This document shows positions 8,873-17,497 of a stretch of DNA of 64,000 nt, one piece after another (within the stretch, counting starts at the first letter, position 1; each line of letters opens with the position of its first letter). The DNA lies in NCBI GenBank assembly GCA_963836015.1, contig CAWIIF010000002.1, forward strand, positions 186,001 through 250,000, in the 5' to 3' direction. Source of the DNA: CAWCDJ01 sp963836015. Its GTDB lineage: Bacteria; Acidobacteriota; Terriglobia; Bryobacterales; Bryobacteraceae. A program made the position numbers and the translations under genes. Under the pieces are notes generated by a model. It ran no database searches. It saw only the letters and a program-made list of their open reading frames with translations, and was not told the origin of the DNA.

Positions 8873-11800
8873 TTACTCTTTGGCCCCTTTGATCCACTCG
8901 AGAATGGTCGCATACTCCGGCGAATCCTTGGTGAACCGCACGCCGCCGCCGTGGGCGAGTGTCTTGGCGCCCACCACCCCTTCCGATTCCGAGCTGGACG
9001 TCGGCTTGCGCAGGATCAGGCTGTTTTCCGGGTCCTCCGTGTCCACCACCTTGAGCGCCGTCGAATACGTACCGTTGAAGATGGTGTGGGTGGCGTGGCA
9101 ATGGACGCAGGCGTAGCCGTCTTTGCCGCGCTTCTCGAGAATCGGCTCGACATACCCGCGGAAGTAGGCCTCGTCGAGCTTCTTTTGCGGCTTCGGAACG
9201 GCGGCGCTTCTATAGACAGCCGTCTGCACCACCGGCGGCTTGAGGATGCGGAGCGATGCCGCCGCCTCCGGCACGCTCGCCATTTTGGCTTCGAGCATCG
9301 TCACCGGAGGTCCGCTGGGGCCGGCAATGCGGTTGACTTCGCCGAACCGGGCCGGACGCACCAGCAGCGCGGCCTGGCCGGCCAGACGGCGCAAGTCGGG
9401 ATCGCTCGACGCGAGCAAGGGCAGCAAGGCGCGGGCCAGGCGATCGGCGCTCGCGCCGAAGAAGTCGATCTGCTCGATGTCGTTGCCGATCCGGTTGTAG
9501 ACCGGCGGCGCAACGCTGCGCAGATCGGATTGCGGGTCGTAGACGTCGCCCCTCCGCAGGGGGAGCTCGGTGAGCGCTTCGAGCAGCTCCTTCTTCTGCG
9601 AATCCGCGCCTTGTTCCAGGATTTCCGCGAATTTACCGGCCAGCCGCGACTCGACAGCGAGGCGTCCGCGCACGGCCCGCTCGCGATCCTCCGGCCGCGG
9701 CAACAGTCCCACCCAGTTGTTATAGAGGTAGCGAATGTTCTCGTCGGCCAGGTTGTAGACGGCATGCCGCAGGTTGCTCGCGACCCACTCGGGCTGCGGC
9801 CTCGCGAGGGCGGCGAGAACGGTGTCCTCGATCATGCCCTTGACGTTCGCGTCCGGCGTCCAGAACCAGAACTGCCAGAGTCCCTTGACAGCGCCCATAC
9901 GAACCGTCTCGGACGGATCGCCGGCAAGCCTGGCCAGCGCGCCGGCGAACTCCGGGTGCCGGGCCAGCTCCGAGAAATGCTGCGCAAAGACCCGCGTGGC
10001 GCCCCAGCGAACGCGATCGTCGGGGGACGAGAAGGCAGCTACGAGATCGGCGGACGGGGCGCCGGTGTTGCGGCTGTAGACCTGCCGCATGGCCCATGCC
10101 GCGGCGCGCTGCACGAGCTTGCTGGGGTCGCCCAGCAGTCTCGCGTAGAACGCCTCCGGGATTCCGAGGCGGCCGAGCGTTTCGACGGCTGCCTGCCGGA
10201 TCAGGGGGTCGGGCGACTGCGCGGCTGCTTCCACCTCCCGCCGAATCGATGCTGAGGGAGGATCCCAGATGTCGTCGAGCTGCCGGAGCATCTCTACGGG
10301 GTCGCCCGAGAGCTGGCGGACCGGCGGCGAGCCCCATCCCTTGGCGCGTTTCCCGAGCGGGAAGTAGGAGCTCAGCGCCAGGATGGCCATCTGAGTTTCG
10401 CGGAAGGGCGTGCGGAAATTCTCGTAAGACTGCAGGGGGTCCATCCATCCACCGAACACCTGCTGGCGGCGCAGCAGATAGTCGATGGCTTTGGCCACCT
10501 GGGGATTGGATGGGACGCCAGCCGCATGCAGCGCCCACAGCGCGTGGCCGGTCTGAAACTCGGCCTCAGGCTGGCCGGCGTCGAAGCGCATGGCCCACTG
10601 GCCATCCGGCCGTTGCAGGCTCAGAATGCGCTCGGCGTTCGTGCGAATCTGCTCGCGATATTTTTGCGGATCCATATCCGCGAGGGCCAGGGTCTGGTAG
10701 CAGAGATCCACCATGTTCTTGACCTCGCCGGCGGCGATGAGCTCCGCCATGCGCGGATCTTTGGTGGCCGTCCACGCGTACCAGGCCACCTCATGGGCGC
10801 TGACCAGCGGTGTATTTCCGTTGGTCTCGTCGGCGGGAAGTTGGGTGCGGCCGTCGTAGTACAGCTTGAGATAGGCGGTAATGCCCTCGCGGTAGCCCTG
10901 GCGGCGTTCGCCGGTGACCTGGTCTTCGAAGATGTCCATGAGGTGCGACATGCGGCCCAGGACATTGGCGGGCGCCGAGATCACGCGCGCCCAGGTGGCT
11001 CCCGTGTCTTCAAGCCCATAGAACGGGCGCGGATTGTTGTAGAAGCGCTCGGCCAGAAATTTCAATTGCGCACGGTCAGCCACCGGGTAGCCGTTGCGGA
11101 GGGCGTACAACTGCGCTCGCAGCGGAAAGTGCGTGGTGTGGCATCCGACGCAAAGGGAAGTCTCCTGGTGTACGCTCGAGACGCGATCGAGAATGCCGCC
11201 GCGGCGCGGTGTGTTGGCGTGCCACGAGTCGGCCGCGGCCAGGATGTAATCGAGAGCCGTGCGCACGGCGGTGTGCGGGTCGCTATACGGCGGTGGGTCG
11301 TAAACCCTGGTGCGCAGCTTGTATACGGGATAGCCGGCGTGCACGGCAACGAAGTAAGTGCCCTTTTGCCGGAGGATGCGCGGCGTGAACTCGTTGGCTT
11401 CGAGAGCCTGCACCTCGTGCGGCAACGTCACGGGATCCTCGCCTTCGAAATACTCCTCGGGCTTGCCGTTCACCAGGCGGTAGACGGCGACGTTCACCGG
11501 GATCTGGTCGCGATCCATCAATTCGACCTGGAAGAAGACCAGCTTCGGCGTATCGGAGTAGAATTCGAACCGGTACCAATCGGCATCCGTGCGCATGTCG
11601 GCCAGTTCGGCGCGGGGCGTGCCGGGCAGGGGAACGTACTCGCGGTCGTCTCCGGAAGCGAAGACGGTGCCGCCGAGTGTGACCGGCAAGGCATCCTGCC
11701 AGCGTCGATCCGGCAAGCTCTTTACTTCCGTTGACGCGGGCCAGCGATTGACCTGGAACTGATACGTGCCCGCGGCATTCACGGCGCGGATCACGACTCC

Positions 11801-12034
11801 GGCCGGGCCGGCGTGGGGCACGCGAAATTGAACGTAGAAGTCGGGGTCTCCCGCGTGCAGAGTCTTGAAGGCCAGGATGTCATCCTGCCGGATCTCTACT
11901 TCGACGCGCGCCTCGGGGCCGAGGCTCGTGAGCGGGCTGATGGAATAGAGGAAGCTGTACTGGCTCGCGGGGCTGAGATTTCGGAGCACGATCGTTTCGG
12001 ATCGGACCGCGCCGGTCTGCGCCGCGATTTTCAC
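8873..12034 (-). CDS. very large secreted protein with two CXXCH motifs and HEAT-like repeats
   Basis: The open frame gives 1053 residues from a GTG. The N-terminal 240 residues are beta-rich and resemble pre-peptidase-type or carbohydrate-binding sandwich domains. CXXCH motifs occur at 295-299 (Cys-Val-Gly-Cys-His) and about 976-980 (Cys-Val-His-Cys-His), which suggests two covalent hemes and a periplasmic location. The middle (about 420-570) has helical repeats reminiscent of prenyltransferase/terpene-cyclase toroids ('RPDGQWAMRF'). HEAT-like repeats cover roughly 620-900. Similar multi-domain cytochrome-like proteins are common in Acidobacteriota and Planctomycetota, with unknown function. 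The true start is probably an ATG at 12095. From there a typical signal peptide begins, but it is out of frame with the body by one base, so either a frameshift or a base error lies near 12065-12085. Confidence 0.75.
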   Translation of the reverse strand: MKIAAQTGAVRSETIVLRNLSPASQYSFLYSISPLTSLGPEARVEVEIRQDDILAFKTLHAGDPDFYVQFRVPHAGPAGVVIRAVNAAGTYQFQVNRWPASTEVKSLPDRRWQDALPVTLGGTVFASGDDREYVPLPGTPRAELADMRTDADWYRFEFYSDTPKLVFFQVELMDRDQIPVNVAVYRLVNGKPEEYFEGEDPVTLPHEVQALEANEFTPRILRQKGTYFVAVHAGYPVYKLRTRVYDPPPYSDPHTAVRTALDYILAAADSWHANTPRRGGILDRVSSVHQETSLCVGCHTTHFPLRAQLYALRNGYPVADRAQLKFLAERFYNNPRPFYGLEDTGATWARVISAPANVLGRMSHLMDIFEDQVTGERRQGYREGITAYLKLYYDGRTQLPADETNGNTPLVSAHEVAWYAWTATKDPRMAELIAAGEVKNMVDLCYQTLALADMDPQKYREQIRTNAERILSLQRPDGQWAMRFDAGQPEAEFQTGHALWALHAAGVPSNPQVAKAIDYLLRRQQVFGGWMDPLQSYENFRTPFRETQMAILALSSYFPLGKRAKGWGSPPVRQLSGDPVEMLRQLDDIWDPPSASIRREVEAAAQSPDPLIRQAAVETLGRLGIPEAFYARLLGDPSKLVQRAAAWAMRQVYSRNTGAPSADLVAAFSSPDDRVRWGATRVFAQHFSELARHPEFAGALARLAGDPSETVRMGAVKGLWQFWFWTPDANVKGMIEDTVLAALARPQPEWVASNLRHAVYNLADENIRYLYNNWVGLLPRPEDRERAVRGRLAVESRLAGKFAEILEQGADSQKKELLEALTELPLRRGDVYDPQSDLRSVAPPVYNRIGNDIEQIDFFGASADRLARALLPLLASSDPDLRRLAGQAALLVRPARFGEVNRIAGPSGPPVTMLEAKMASVPEAAASLRILKPPVVQTAVYRSAAVPKPQKKLDEAYFRGYVEPILEKRGKDGYACVHCHATHTIFNGTYSTALKVVDTEDPENSLILRKPTSSSESEGVVGAKTLAHGGGVRFTKDSPEYATILEWIKGAKE

Positions 12035-12212
12035 CAGGGATGCGGCGCCGGCGGAGAAGGAGAGCAGGAAGGAACAGGATCGTGAACCGTTTCATAGACA
12101 GGGCATCCGTTGTTTATATAGTGTAGTACCGGACGGACTGTGGCGAGCTTCACGCAGCGAGCCGGCAGGGGCGTGGCATAATGGCGAATGACGGAAGGTC
12201 CACACCCGCCTT

Positions 12213-13775
12213 ATGCCCGATCTCATGTTGCGAGAGGAAGCTACCCGCGCGGCCACCGCGGAAAATCCATTTCAAGACCCGCTCCGCTTCGAGCGGCGCG
12301 TTCCGGAATGCGTCGTGGTCATCTTCGGAGCCAACGGCGATCTCACCAAGCGCAAACTGCTGCCCGCGCTCTACCGGCTGGCGTACGACCGTAGACTATC
12401 GGCGGGCTTCGCCGTGATCGGCATCTCGCGAACGCCGCTGTCGGACGACGAGTTTCGCGAAAAGATGCTGGAATCGGTCAAGCAATTTTCGGAAGACACG
12501 AAGTTCGACGAGGACGTGTGGAAGGCGTTCGCCGGCGGATTGCACTACCTTCCTGGAGACATCAACGACGCGGACCTGTACACGAAGCTGGCGAAAAAAC
12601 TGGAGGAGATCGAATCGGAGCGCCACACCGGCGGCAACGTGCTGTTCTACCTTTCCACGCAGCCCAGCCAGTACGCGCCGATCGCGCTCGGCCTCGGCAA
12701 AGCGGGATTGGGGAAGGGAAGCGGATGGCGCCGCCTGGTGGTCGAGAAGCCGTTCGGACACGATCTGGCCAGCGCACGCGAGTTGAGCGACCGCCTGCAC
12801 GAGGTGTTCCGCGAGTCCGACGTCTACCGCATCGATCACTACCTGGGCAAAGAGACCGTCCAGAACATCCTGGCGTTTCGATTCGGCAACGGGATCTTCG
12901 AGCCGCTGTGGAACCGGCGCTATGTGAACCACGTTCAGATCACCGCCGCGGAATCGATCGGCGTGGAAGGGCGCGGCGCGTATTACCAGGAGGCCGGCGC
13001 GCTGGCCGACATGATCCAGAACCATCTGTTGCAGGTGATGGCGACCATCGCGATGGAGCCGAGCGCGAGTTTCCGCGCCGATTCGGTGCGGGACGAACGA
13101 TCGAAGCTCCTGCGATCGATCAAGCGGATGACGCCGGACGAGATCCGCCTGAATTCGGTGCCCGGCCAGTACGGTCCGGCACGCATCGGCGGGCAGGATG
13201 TGCCGGGCTTCCGGCAGGAGCAGGGCGTCGACGCGGAATCGCAGACCGACACGTACGCGGCTGTGACCTTCTTTGTCGACAACTGGCGGTGGGCGGGCGT
13301 ACCGTTCTACGTGCGCACCGGCAAACGGCTGCCCAAGCGCGTCACCGAGATCGCCATCCAGTTCAACCAGGCGCCCCTGTCGATTTTCGAGGACGAGGAC
13401 GGAAGCGGCAACGCGCCGAACCTGCTGATCGTGCGGATACAGCCGGAAGAGGGCATCTCGCTCAAGTTCCTCTCCAAGCGGCCCGGGGCGGGGATGACGC
13501 TGCGCCCGGTATCGATGGACTTCAATTACGGATCGAGCTTCGGCGAGCGCTCGCCCTCGGCGTACGAGACGCTGCTGCTCGACGCCATCATCGGAGACGC
13601 CACGCTGTATACGCGCCAGGACATGGTGGAGGCCAGTTGGGCGGTAGTGGAGCCGATTCAGAACGTCTGGCATAAGATCAGGTTCGATTTCCCGAACTAT
13701 GCCGCGGGAACCTGGGGACCGGCGGCGGCCGACGAAATGCTCGCGCGGCGCGGCCACGTGTGGAGGAAACCGTAG
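12213..13775 (+). CDS. zwf: glucose-6-phosphate 1-dehydrogenase
   Basis: Zwf oxidises glucose 6-phosphate to 6-phosphogluconolactone with NADP+, the first step of the oxidative pentose phosphate and Entner-Doudoroff routes, in the cytoplasm. The 520-residue protein has the N-terminal dinucleotide-binding motif (Gly-Ala-Asn-Gly-Asp-Leu-Thr-Lys-Arg-Lys at about 39-48), 'VEKPFGHDL' near 177, and the catalytic 'RIDHYLGKE' at about 206-214 with the active-site His. Length is close to the usual 480-510, with a short N-terminal extension. A second in-frame ATG at 12225 is possible. The stop codon overlaps the start of opcA, which points to translational coupling. Confidence 0.97.
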   Translation: MPDLMLREEATRAATAENPFQDPLRFERRVPECVVVIFGANGDLTKRKLLPALYRLAYDRRLSAGFAVIGISRTPLSDDEFREKMLESVKQFSEDTKFDEDVWKAFAGGLHYLPGDINDADLYTKLAKKLEEIESERHTGGNVLFYLSTQPSQYAPIALGLGKAGLGKGSGWRRLVVEKPFGHDLASARELSDRLHEVFRESDVYRIDHYLGKETVQNILAFRFGNGIFEPLWNRRYVNHVQITAAESIGVEGRGAYYQEAGALADMIQNHLLQVMATIAMEPSASFRADSVRDERSKLLRSIKRMTPDEIRLNSVPGQYGPARIGGQDVPGFRQEQGVDAESQTDTYAAVTFFVDNWRWAGVPFYVRTGKRLPKRVTEIAIQFNQAPLSIFEDEDGSGNAPNLLIVRIQPEEGISLKFLSKRPGAGMTLRPVSMDFNYGSSFGERSPSAYETLLLDAIIGDATLYTRQDMVEASWAVVEPIQNVWHKIRFDFPNYAAGTWGPAAADEMLARRGHVWRKP

Positions 13776-14752
13776 TGGCTTCGCTGGCGCCCGATCGCAT
13801 TCTGAACGAGCTTTCCGAACTGTGGGTCACGCTCGGCAAGCAGGGCGAGGCCGAACACGGCGCGGGTGTTTTGCGCGCCTGCTCCATGACGCTGGTGGTT
13901 CTGGCCGAAGAGAGCGAAGATGTATCGCTGCTCGGCGAAACGCTGGCGGCCCTGATGCCCGAGCACCCGGCCCGCACGATTCTCATCCGCCTGCACGGTG
14001 CGGGGCCGCGGACGCTGGCCGACCGCGTCTACGCGCAGTGCTGGATGCCCTTCGGACAGCGGCGCCAGATTTGCTGCGAGCAGATCGAGATCACCGCGTC
14101 GGACGCGTCACTTGGCGATGTGCCCTCAGTGGTCCTGCCGCTGGCCGTGGCGGATCTTCCGGTGATCGTGTGGTGCCGCAGCGCACGTCTGGCGGCGATG
14201 CCGGAGTTCCACGAGATCGCCGCGATGGCGCACAAAGTGGTTTTGGACAGCGGCGCGATGGCGGACGCGAAGGCTGCCCTGGCCCTGCTGGCGAAATGGG
14301 CGGGCGGCGCAACGCTGGTGGGCGACCTGGCATGGACGCGCCTCACCCGCTGGCGCGAGATGCTCTCGCAGGTCTTTCAGAATCGCCAGAACCTCGCAAA
14401 ACTGCCGTTCCTTACCAGCGTAAAGCTGTGGTTCGGAGCAGGCCAGGAAACCACGGCGCGCTACATGGGGGCATGGATCGCGAATGTGCTGGCGGATTCC
14501 GGGGTGAAGGCTTCGCTGGCGGTAGAGCCGCGCGAGGCGCCGTCTCTGCGGGTGGAACTCGCCGGCGAGGGTTTCCGGGTGGGCCTCGAGCGGAAGGACG
14601 GAAAGCTCACCGTAACGGTGAACGACCTCAGCAACTGCACCAACCTGCCGCAGCCCAGCGATTATCTATTGATGCGCGAGGAGCTGGCCATCGTGCGGCG
14701 CGATGCGGTGTACGAGCGGGCGCTGGCTTCGGCCTCGCGGCTCGCGCGTTAA
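13775..14752 (+). CDS. opcA: OpcA-like glucose-6-phosphate dehydrogenase assembly protein
   Basis: The protein (about 325 residues) matches the OpcA pattern: an N-terminal domain with 'RTILIRL' and a cluster of Cys/Glu residues ('RRQICCEQIEI'), then 'VLPLAVADLPVIVWCR', and a C-terminal domain ending in a beta-rich part. OpcA is required for assembly or redox activation of G6PDH in cyanobacteria and is found beside zwf in actinobacteria. Its position here directly after zwf fits the same role. I place the start at the GTG whose first base overlaps the zwf stop (TAGTG). A GGAGG lies eight bases upstream inside the zwf end. An in-frame GTG at 13760 also exists but has no ribosome site. Confidence 0.85.
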   Translation: MASLAPDRILNELSELWVTLGKQGEAEHGAGVLRACSMTLVVLAEESEDVSLLGETLAALMPEHPARTILIRLHGAGPRTLADRVYAQCWMPFGQRRQICCEQIEITASDASLGDVPSVVLPLAVADLPVIVWCRSARLAAMPEFHEIAAMAHKVVLDSGAMADAKAALALLAKWAGGATLVGDLAWTRLTRWREMLSQVFQNRQNLAKLPFLTSVKLWFGAGQETTARYMGAWIANVLADSGVKASLAVEPREAPSLRVELAGEGFRVGLERKDGKLTVTVNDLSNCTNLPQPSDYLLMREELAIVRRDAVYERALASASRLAR

Positions 14753-14785
14753 CAGAGCCGCGCGCGTCCACGGTCGCGGCTCTGT
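14752..14785. terminator. hairpin between convergent opcA and metK
   Basis: Perfect 11-base arms (ACAGAGCCGCG and its complement CGCGGCTCTGT) flank a 12-base loop in the short gap between the ends of opcA and metK. The GC-rich stem and its position between convergent genes suggest a bidirectional terminator. A T-tract is absent, so termination could need Rho or be inefficient. Confidence 0.6.
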
Positions 14786-14794
14786 GAGCGCGGT

Positions 14795-15967
14795 TCAGCG
14801 GATGGCGGCCTGAGCCAGGGCTTCCGCTTGTTCCTTCAATGCCTCGGCCTTATCGGTGGCTTCCCAGGTGAAAGTCTCTTCGGTGCGGCCGAAGTGTCCG
14901 AAGGCCGCGGTCTTCCGGTAGATCGGGCGGCGCAGGTTGAGCGCATCGATGATACCGCCCGGTGTCAGCGAGAAATTCTCGCGGACCAGGCTCGTGAAGC
15001 GATCGTCGGCAACCACGCCGGTGCCGAACGTATTGACCGTCACCGATACCGGCTCCGCGACACCGATGGCATAGGCCAGCTGCACTTCGCAGCGGGAGGC
15101 CAGTTTCGCGGCCACGATGTTCTTGGCGATGTAACGGGCCATATAACAGGCCGAGCGATCCACCTTCGTCGGGTCCTTGCCGGAGAAGGCGCCGCCGCCG
15201 TGCCGGCCCATGCCGCCGTACGTGTCGACGATGATCTTGCGGCCGGTCAAGCCGGTATCGCCGTGCGGTCCGCCCACGACGAAACGCCCGGTGGGGTTGA
15301 TGTGATACTTGGTCTGGGAATCCACCATCCCGGAAGGGATCAGCGGGTCGATGATGTGCTTCTTGACTTGCGCCCGCAGCTCTTCGATGCTGACGTCCGG
15401 GCTGTGCTGGGTGGAGATGACGACGGCCTCGATGCGCTTCGGGGTGTTGCCTACATATTCCACGCTGACCTGGCTCTTACCGTCGGGGCGCAGGAAATCG
15501 AGGATGCCCTCGCGCCGCGCCGTCGAGAGGCGCTGCACCAGTTTGTGCGCCATCATGATCGGAAGCGGCATGAGCTCGGGCGTTTCGTCGCACGCGAAGC
15601 CGAACATCAGCCCCTGGTCGCCGGCCCCGCCCGTATCCACGCCCATGGCGATGTCCGGCGATTGGGACTGGATCAGGTTGTGCACACCGCAGGTGTGGCA
15701 ATCGAATCCGTAAGCAGCGTCGTTGTAGCCCACGTATTCGATGGTGCCGCGGGCGATCCGCGGAACATCCACGTAGGTTCTGGTCGTGATCTCGCCGGCC
15801 ACGATGCAGGTTCCGGTAGTGACCAGGACTTCGCACGCCACGCGTCCGGTTGGGTCGTCGGCCAGCACCGCGTCCAATACCGCGTCTGAAATCTGGTCCG
15901 CAATCTTATCCGGATGGCCTTCCGTGACGGACTCCGAGGTGAATAGGTACTTTTGCGCTTCTGACAA
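14795..15967 (-). CDS. metK: S-adenosylmethionine synthetase
   Basis: MetK makes S-adenosylmethionine from methionine and ATP in the cytoplasm. The 390-residue protein has all three repeat domains and the diagnostic motifs: 'GHPDKIADQISDAVLD' near residue 18 (ATP-binding His), 'GAGDQGLMFG' near 119, and the P-loop-like 'GGGAFSGKDPTKVDRS' near 260. Length matches the family (about 384-396). The start is a TTG with AGGAGG four bases upstream. It lies 33 bases downstream of ahcY on the same strand, so the pair is very likely one transcript, combining SAM synthesis with removal of SAH. No separate SahR-like palindrome is seen in the 33-base gap. Confidence 0.97.
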   Translation of the reverse strand: MSEAQKYLFTSESVTEGHPDKIADQISDAVLDAVLADDPTGRVACEVLVTTGTCIVAGEITTRTYVDVPRIARGTIEYVGYNDAAYGFDCHTCGVHNLIQSQSPDIAMGVDTGGAGDQGLMFGFACDETPELMPLPIMMAHKLVQRLSTARREGILDFLRPDGKSQVSVEYVGNTPKRIEAVVISTQHSPDVSIEELRAQVKKHIIDPLIPSGMVDSQTKYHINPTGRFVVGGPHGDTGLTGRKIIVDTYGGMGRHGGGAFSGKDPTKVDRSACYMARYIAKNIVAAKLASRCEVQLAYAIGVAEPVSVTVNTFGTGVVADDRFTSLVRENFSLTPGGIIDALNLRRPIYRKTAAFGHFGRTEETFTWEATDKAEALKEQAEALAQAAIR

Positions 15968-16000
15968 GTGTCCTCCTGCGGTGACTACATCAATTTAACA

Positions 16001-17428
16001 CTAATAGCGATAATGGTCCGCTTTGTACGGGCCGTCCACGGGCACGCCCAGGTATTCGGCCTGCGCGGGCGAGAGCCTGGTCAGTTTGGCGCCGATTTTT
16101 TCCAGGTGCAGGCGCGCCACTTCCTCGTCCAGGCGCTTGGGCAGGGTATAGACGCCGGGCTTGTAGGCGTCGCGGTTCTTCCACAAATCGATCTGCGCCA
16201 GGGTCTGGTTAGAGAAACTGTTGCTCATCACGAAGCTGGGGTGGCCGGTCGCGCATCCGAGGTTCACCAAGCGGCCTTCCGCCAGCACGAAGATGCTGTT
16301 GCCGCTCGGGAAAGTGTACATATCGACCTGCGGCTTGATGTTGGTGCGGGTGGCGTCGGAGGCGTTCAGGCGATCCATCTGGATCTCGTTGTCGAAGTGC
16401 CCGATGTTGCAGACGATGGCCTGGTCCTTCATCTTCCGCATATGGTCGAGCGTGATGATTTCGCAATTCCCTGTGCAGGTGACATAGATGTCGCCGCGGC
16501 CGAGGGTATCCTCGACGGTGGTGACTTCGAAGCCTTCCATGGCAGCCTGCAGGGCGTTGATGGGGTCGATCTCGGTGACCACCACGCGGGCGCCCATGCC
16601 GCGCAGGGAATGCGCCGAGCCCTTGCCCACGTCGCCGTAGCCGCAGACCACCGCCACCTTCCCGGCCACCATCACGTCTGTGGCGCGCTTGATGCCGTCG
16701 ACCAGCGATTCGCGGCAGCCATACAGATTGTCGAACTTCGACTTGGTGACAGAGTCGTTGACATTGACGGCCGGGACCAGCAGTTTGCCCGCCTCCTGCA
16801 TCTTATAAAGGCGATGCACGCCGGTGGTGGTCTCCTCGGAGACGCCGCGCCATTCCTTAACGATTTTGTGGAACCGCGCGGGGTCCTCGGCGTGGATCTG
16901 TTTGAGCAGGTTCTTGATAACCTCCTCCTCGTGGCCGGCGGAGGGGGTGTTCACCCAATCGCTGCCCTCTTCCAGCTCGTAGCCTTTGTGAATGAGCAGG
17001 GTGGCGTCGCCGCCATCGTCCACGATCAGTTGCGGCCCCTGGCCGTCGGGGTGTCCGATGGCCTGCCAGGTGCACCACCAGTACTCCTCCAGGCTCTCTC
17101 CCTTCCAGGCGAAGACCGGCACCCCTGAGGCCGCGATGGCGGCGGCGGCATGGTCCTGCGTGGAGAAGATGTTGCAGCTTGCCCAGCGAACGGAAGCGCC
17201 CAGGTCCACCAGGGTCTCGATCAGCACGGCGGTCTGGATCGTCATGTGCAGCGAGCCTGTGACGCGCACGCCGGCCAGCGGTTTTTCGGCGGTATATTTG
17301 CGCCGGATCGCCATCAGGCCGGGCATTTCCTGCTCGGCGATGGAAATTTCCTTGCGGCCCCACTCGGCCAGCGAAAGATCGGCAACTTTGTAGTCGGCGG
17401 AAGTCTGGTTCAGCGTTGCAGTGCCCAT
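16001..17428 (-). CDS. ahcY: adenosylhomocysteinase (SAH hydrolase)
   Basis: AhcY splits S-adenosylhomocysteine to adenosine and homocysteine using a tightly bound NAD+, relieving inhibition of methyltransferases. The 475-residue protein has the N-terminal 'GSLHMTIQTAVLIETL' substrate region, 'DNLYGCRESLVDGIKRATDVM' with catalytic Lys/Asp area, the Rossmann motif 'GYGDVGKGSAHSLRGMGA', and the conserved C-terminal 'YKADHYRY'. It is the longer bacterial form with an internal insertion near residues 145-185. The ATG has a purine-rich Shine-Dalgarno (GGGAAGGAAAG). It is first in an operon with metK and is driven by a strong sigma-70-like promoter overlapped by a palindromic operator at 17444-17471, with the probable regulator gene divergent. 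Confidence 0.97.
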   Translation of the reverse strand: MGTATLNQTSADYKVADLSLAEWGRKEISIAEQEMPGLMAIRRKYTAEKPLAGVRVTGSLHMTIQTAVLIETLVDLGASVRWASCNIFSTQDHAAAAIAASGVPVFAWKGESLEEYWWCTWQAIGHPDGQGPQLIVDDGGDATLLIHKGYELEEGSDWVNTPSAGHEEEVIKNLLKQIHAEDPARFHKIVKEWRGVSEETTTGVHRLYKMQEAGKLLVPAVNVNDSVTKSKFDNLYGCRESLVDGIKRATDVMVAGKVAVVCGYGDVGKGSAHSLRGMGARVVVTEIDPINALQAAMEGFEVTTVEDTLGRGDIYVTCTGNCEIITLDHMRKMKDQAIVCNIGHFDNEIQMDRLNASDATRTNIKPQVDMYTFPSGNSIFVLAEGRLVNLGCATGHPSFVMSNSFSNQTLAQIDLWKNRDAYKPGVYTLPKRLDEEVARLHLEKIGAKLTRLSPAQAEYLGVPVDGPYKADHYRY

Positions 17429-17443
17429 TTCTTTCCTTCCCTC

Positions 17444-17471
17444 ATATCAAGAAATCTTGATAGATTGATAT
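17444..17471. promoter_or_regulatory. palindromic operator, probable SahR-type site
   Basis: The ahcY-regulator intergenic region holds TATCAAG-AAAT-CTTGATA (17445-17462), a perfect 7-base inverted repeat. It is followed by a second partial arm, TTGATAT (17465-17471), that also complements the outer ATATCAA at 17444-17450. The palindrome therefore has two alternative pairings and could bind two dimers. It sits just downstream of, and overlapping, the -10 box of the ahcY promoter, a repressing position. An AT-rich palindrome with ATCAAG/CTTGAT half-sites fits what I recall of ArsR-type operators including SahR sites; the exact consensus was not checked. Confidence 0.75.
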
Positions 17472-17497
17472 TATAACGGCTCCGAGCATGACGTCAA
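17470..17497 (-). promoter_or_regulatory. sigma-70-like promoter of ahcY-metK
   Basis: Read on the minus strand, TTGACG (17497-17492) and TATAAT (17475-17470) are separated by 16 bases, very close to the consensus. The -35 box lies within the first codons of the divergent regulator gene, and the -10 box abuts the palindromic operator. Start of transcription is expected around 17463, inside the operator. Confidence 0.7.

Noticed and set aside
8666..10255. Plus-strand open frame of about 530 codons
   Set aside because: Antisense to the large CXXCH protein; no start signals or recognisable motifs.
12396..13757. Minus-strand open frame of about 450 codons opposite zwf
   Set aside because: Shadow of zwf, which has all catalytic motifs.
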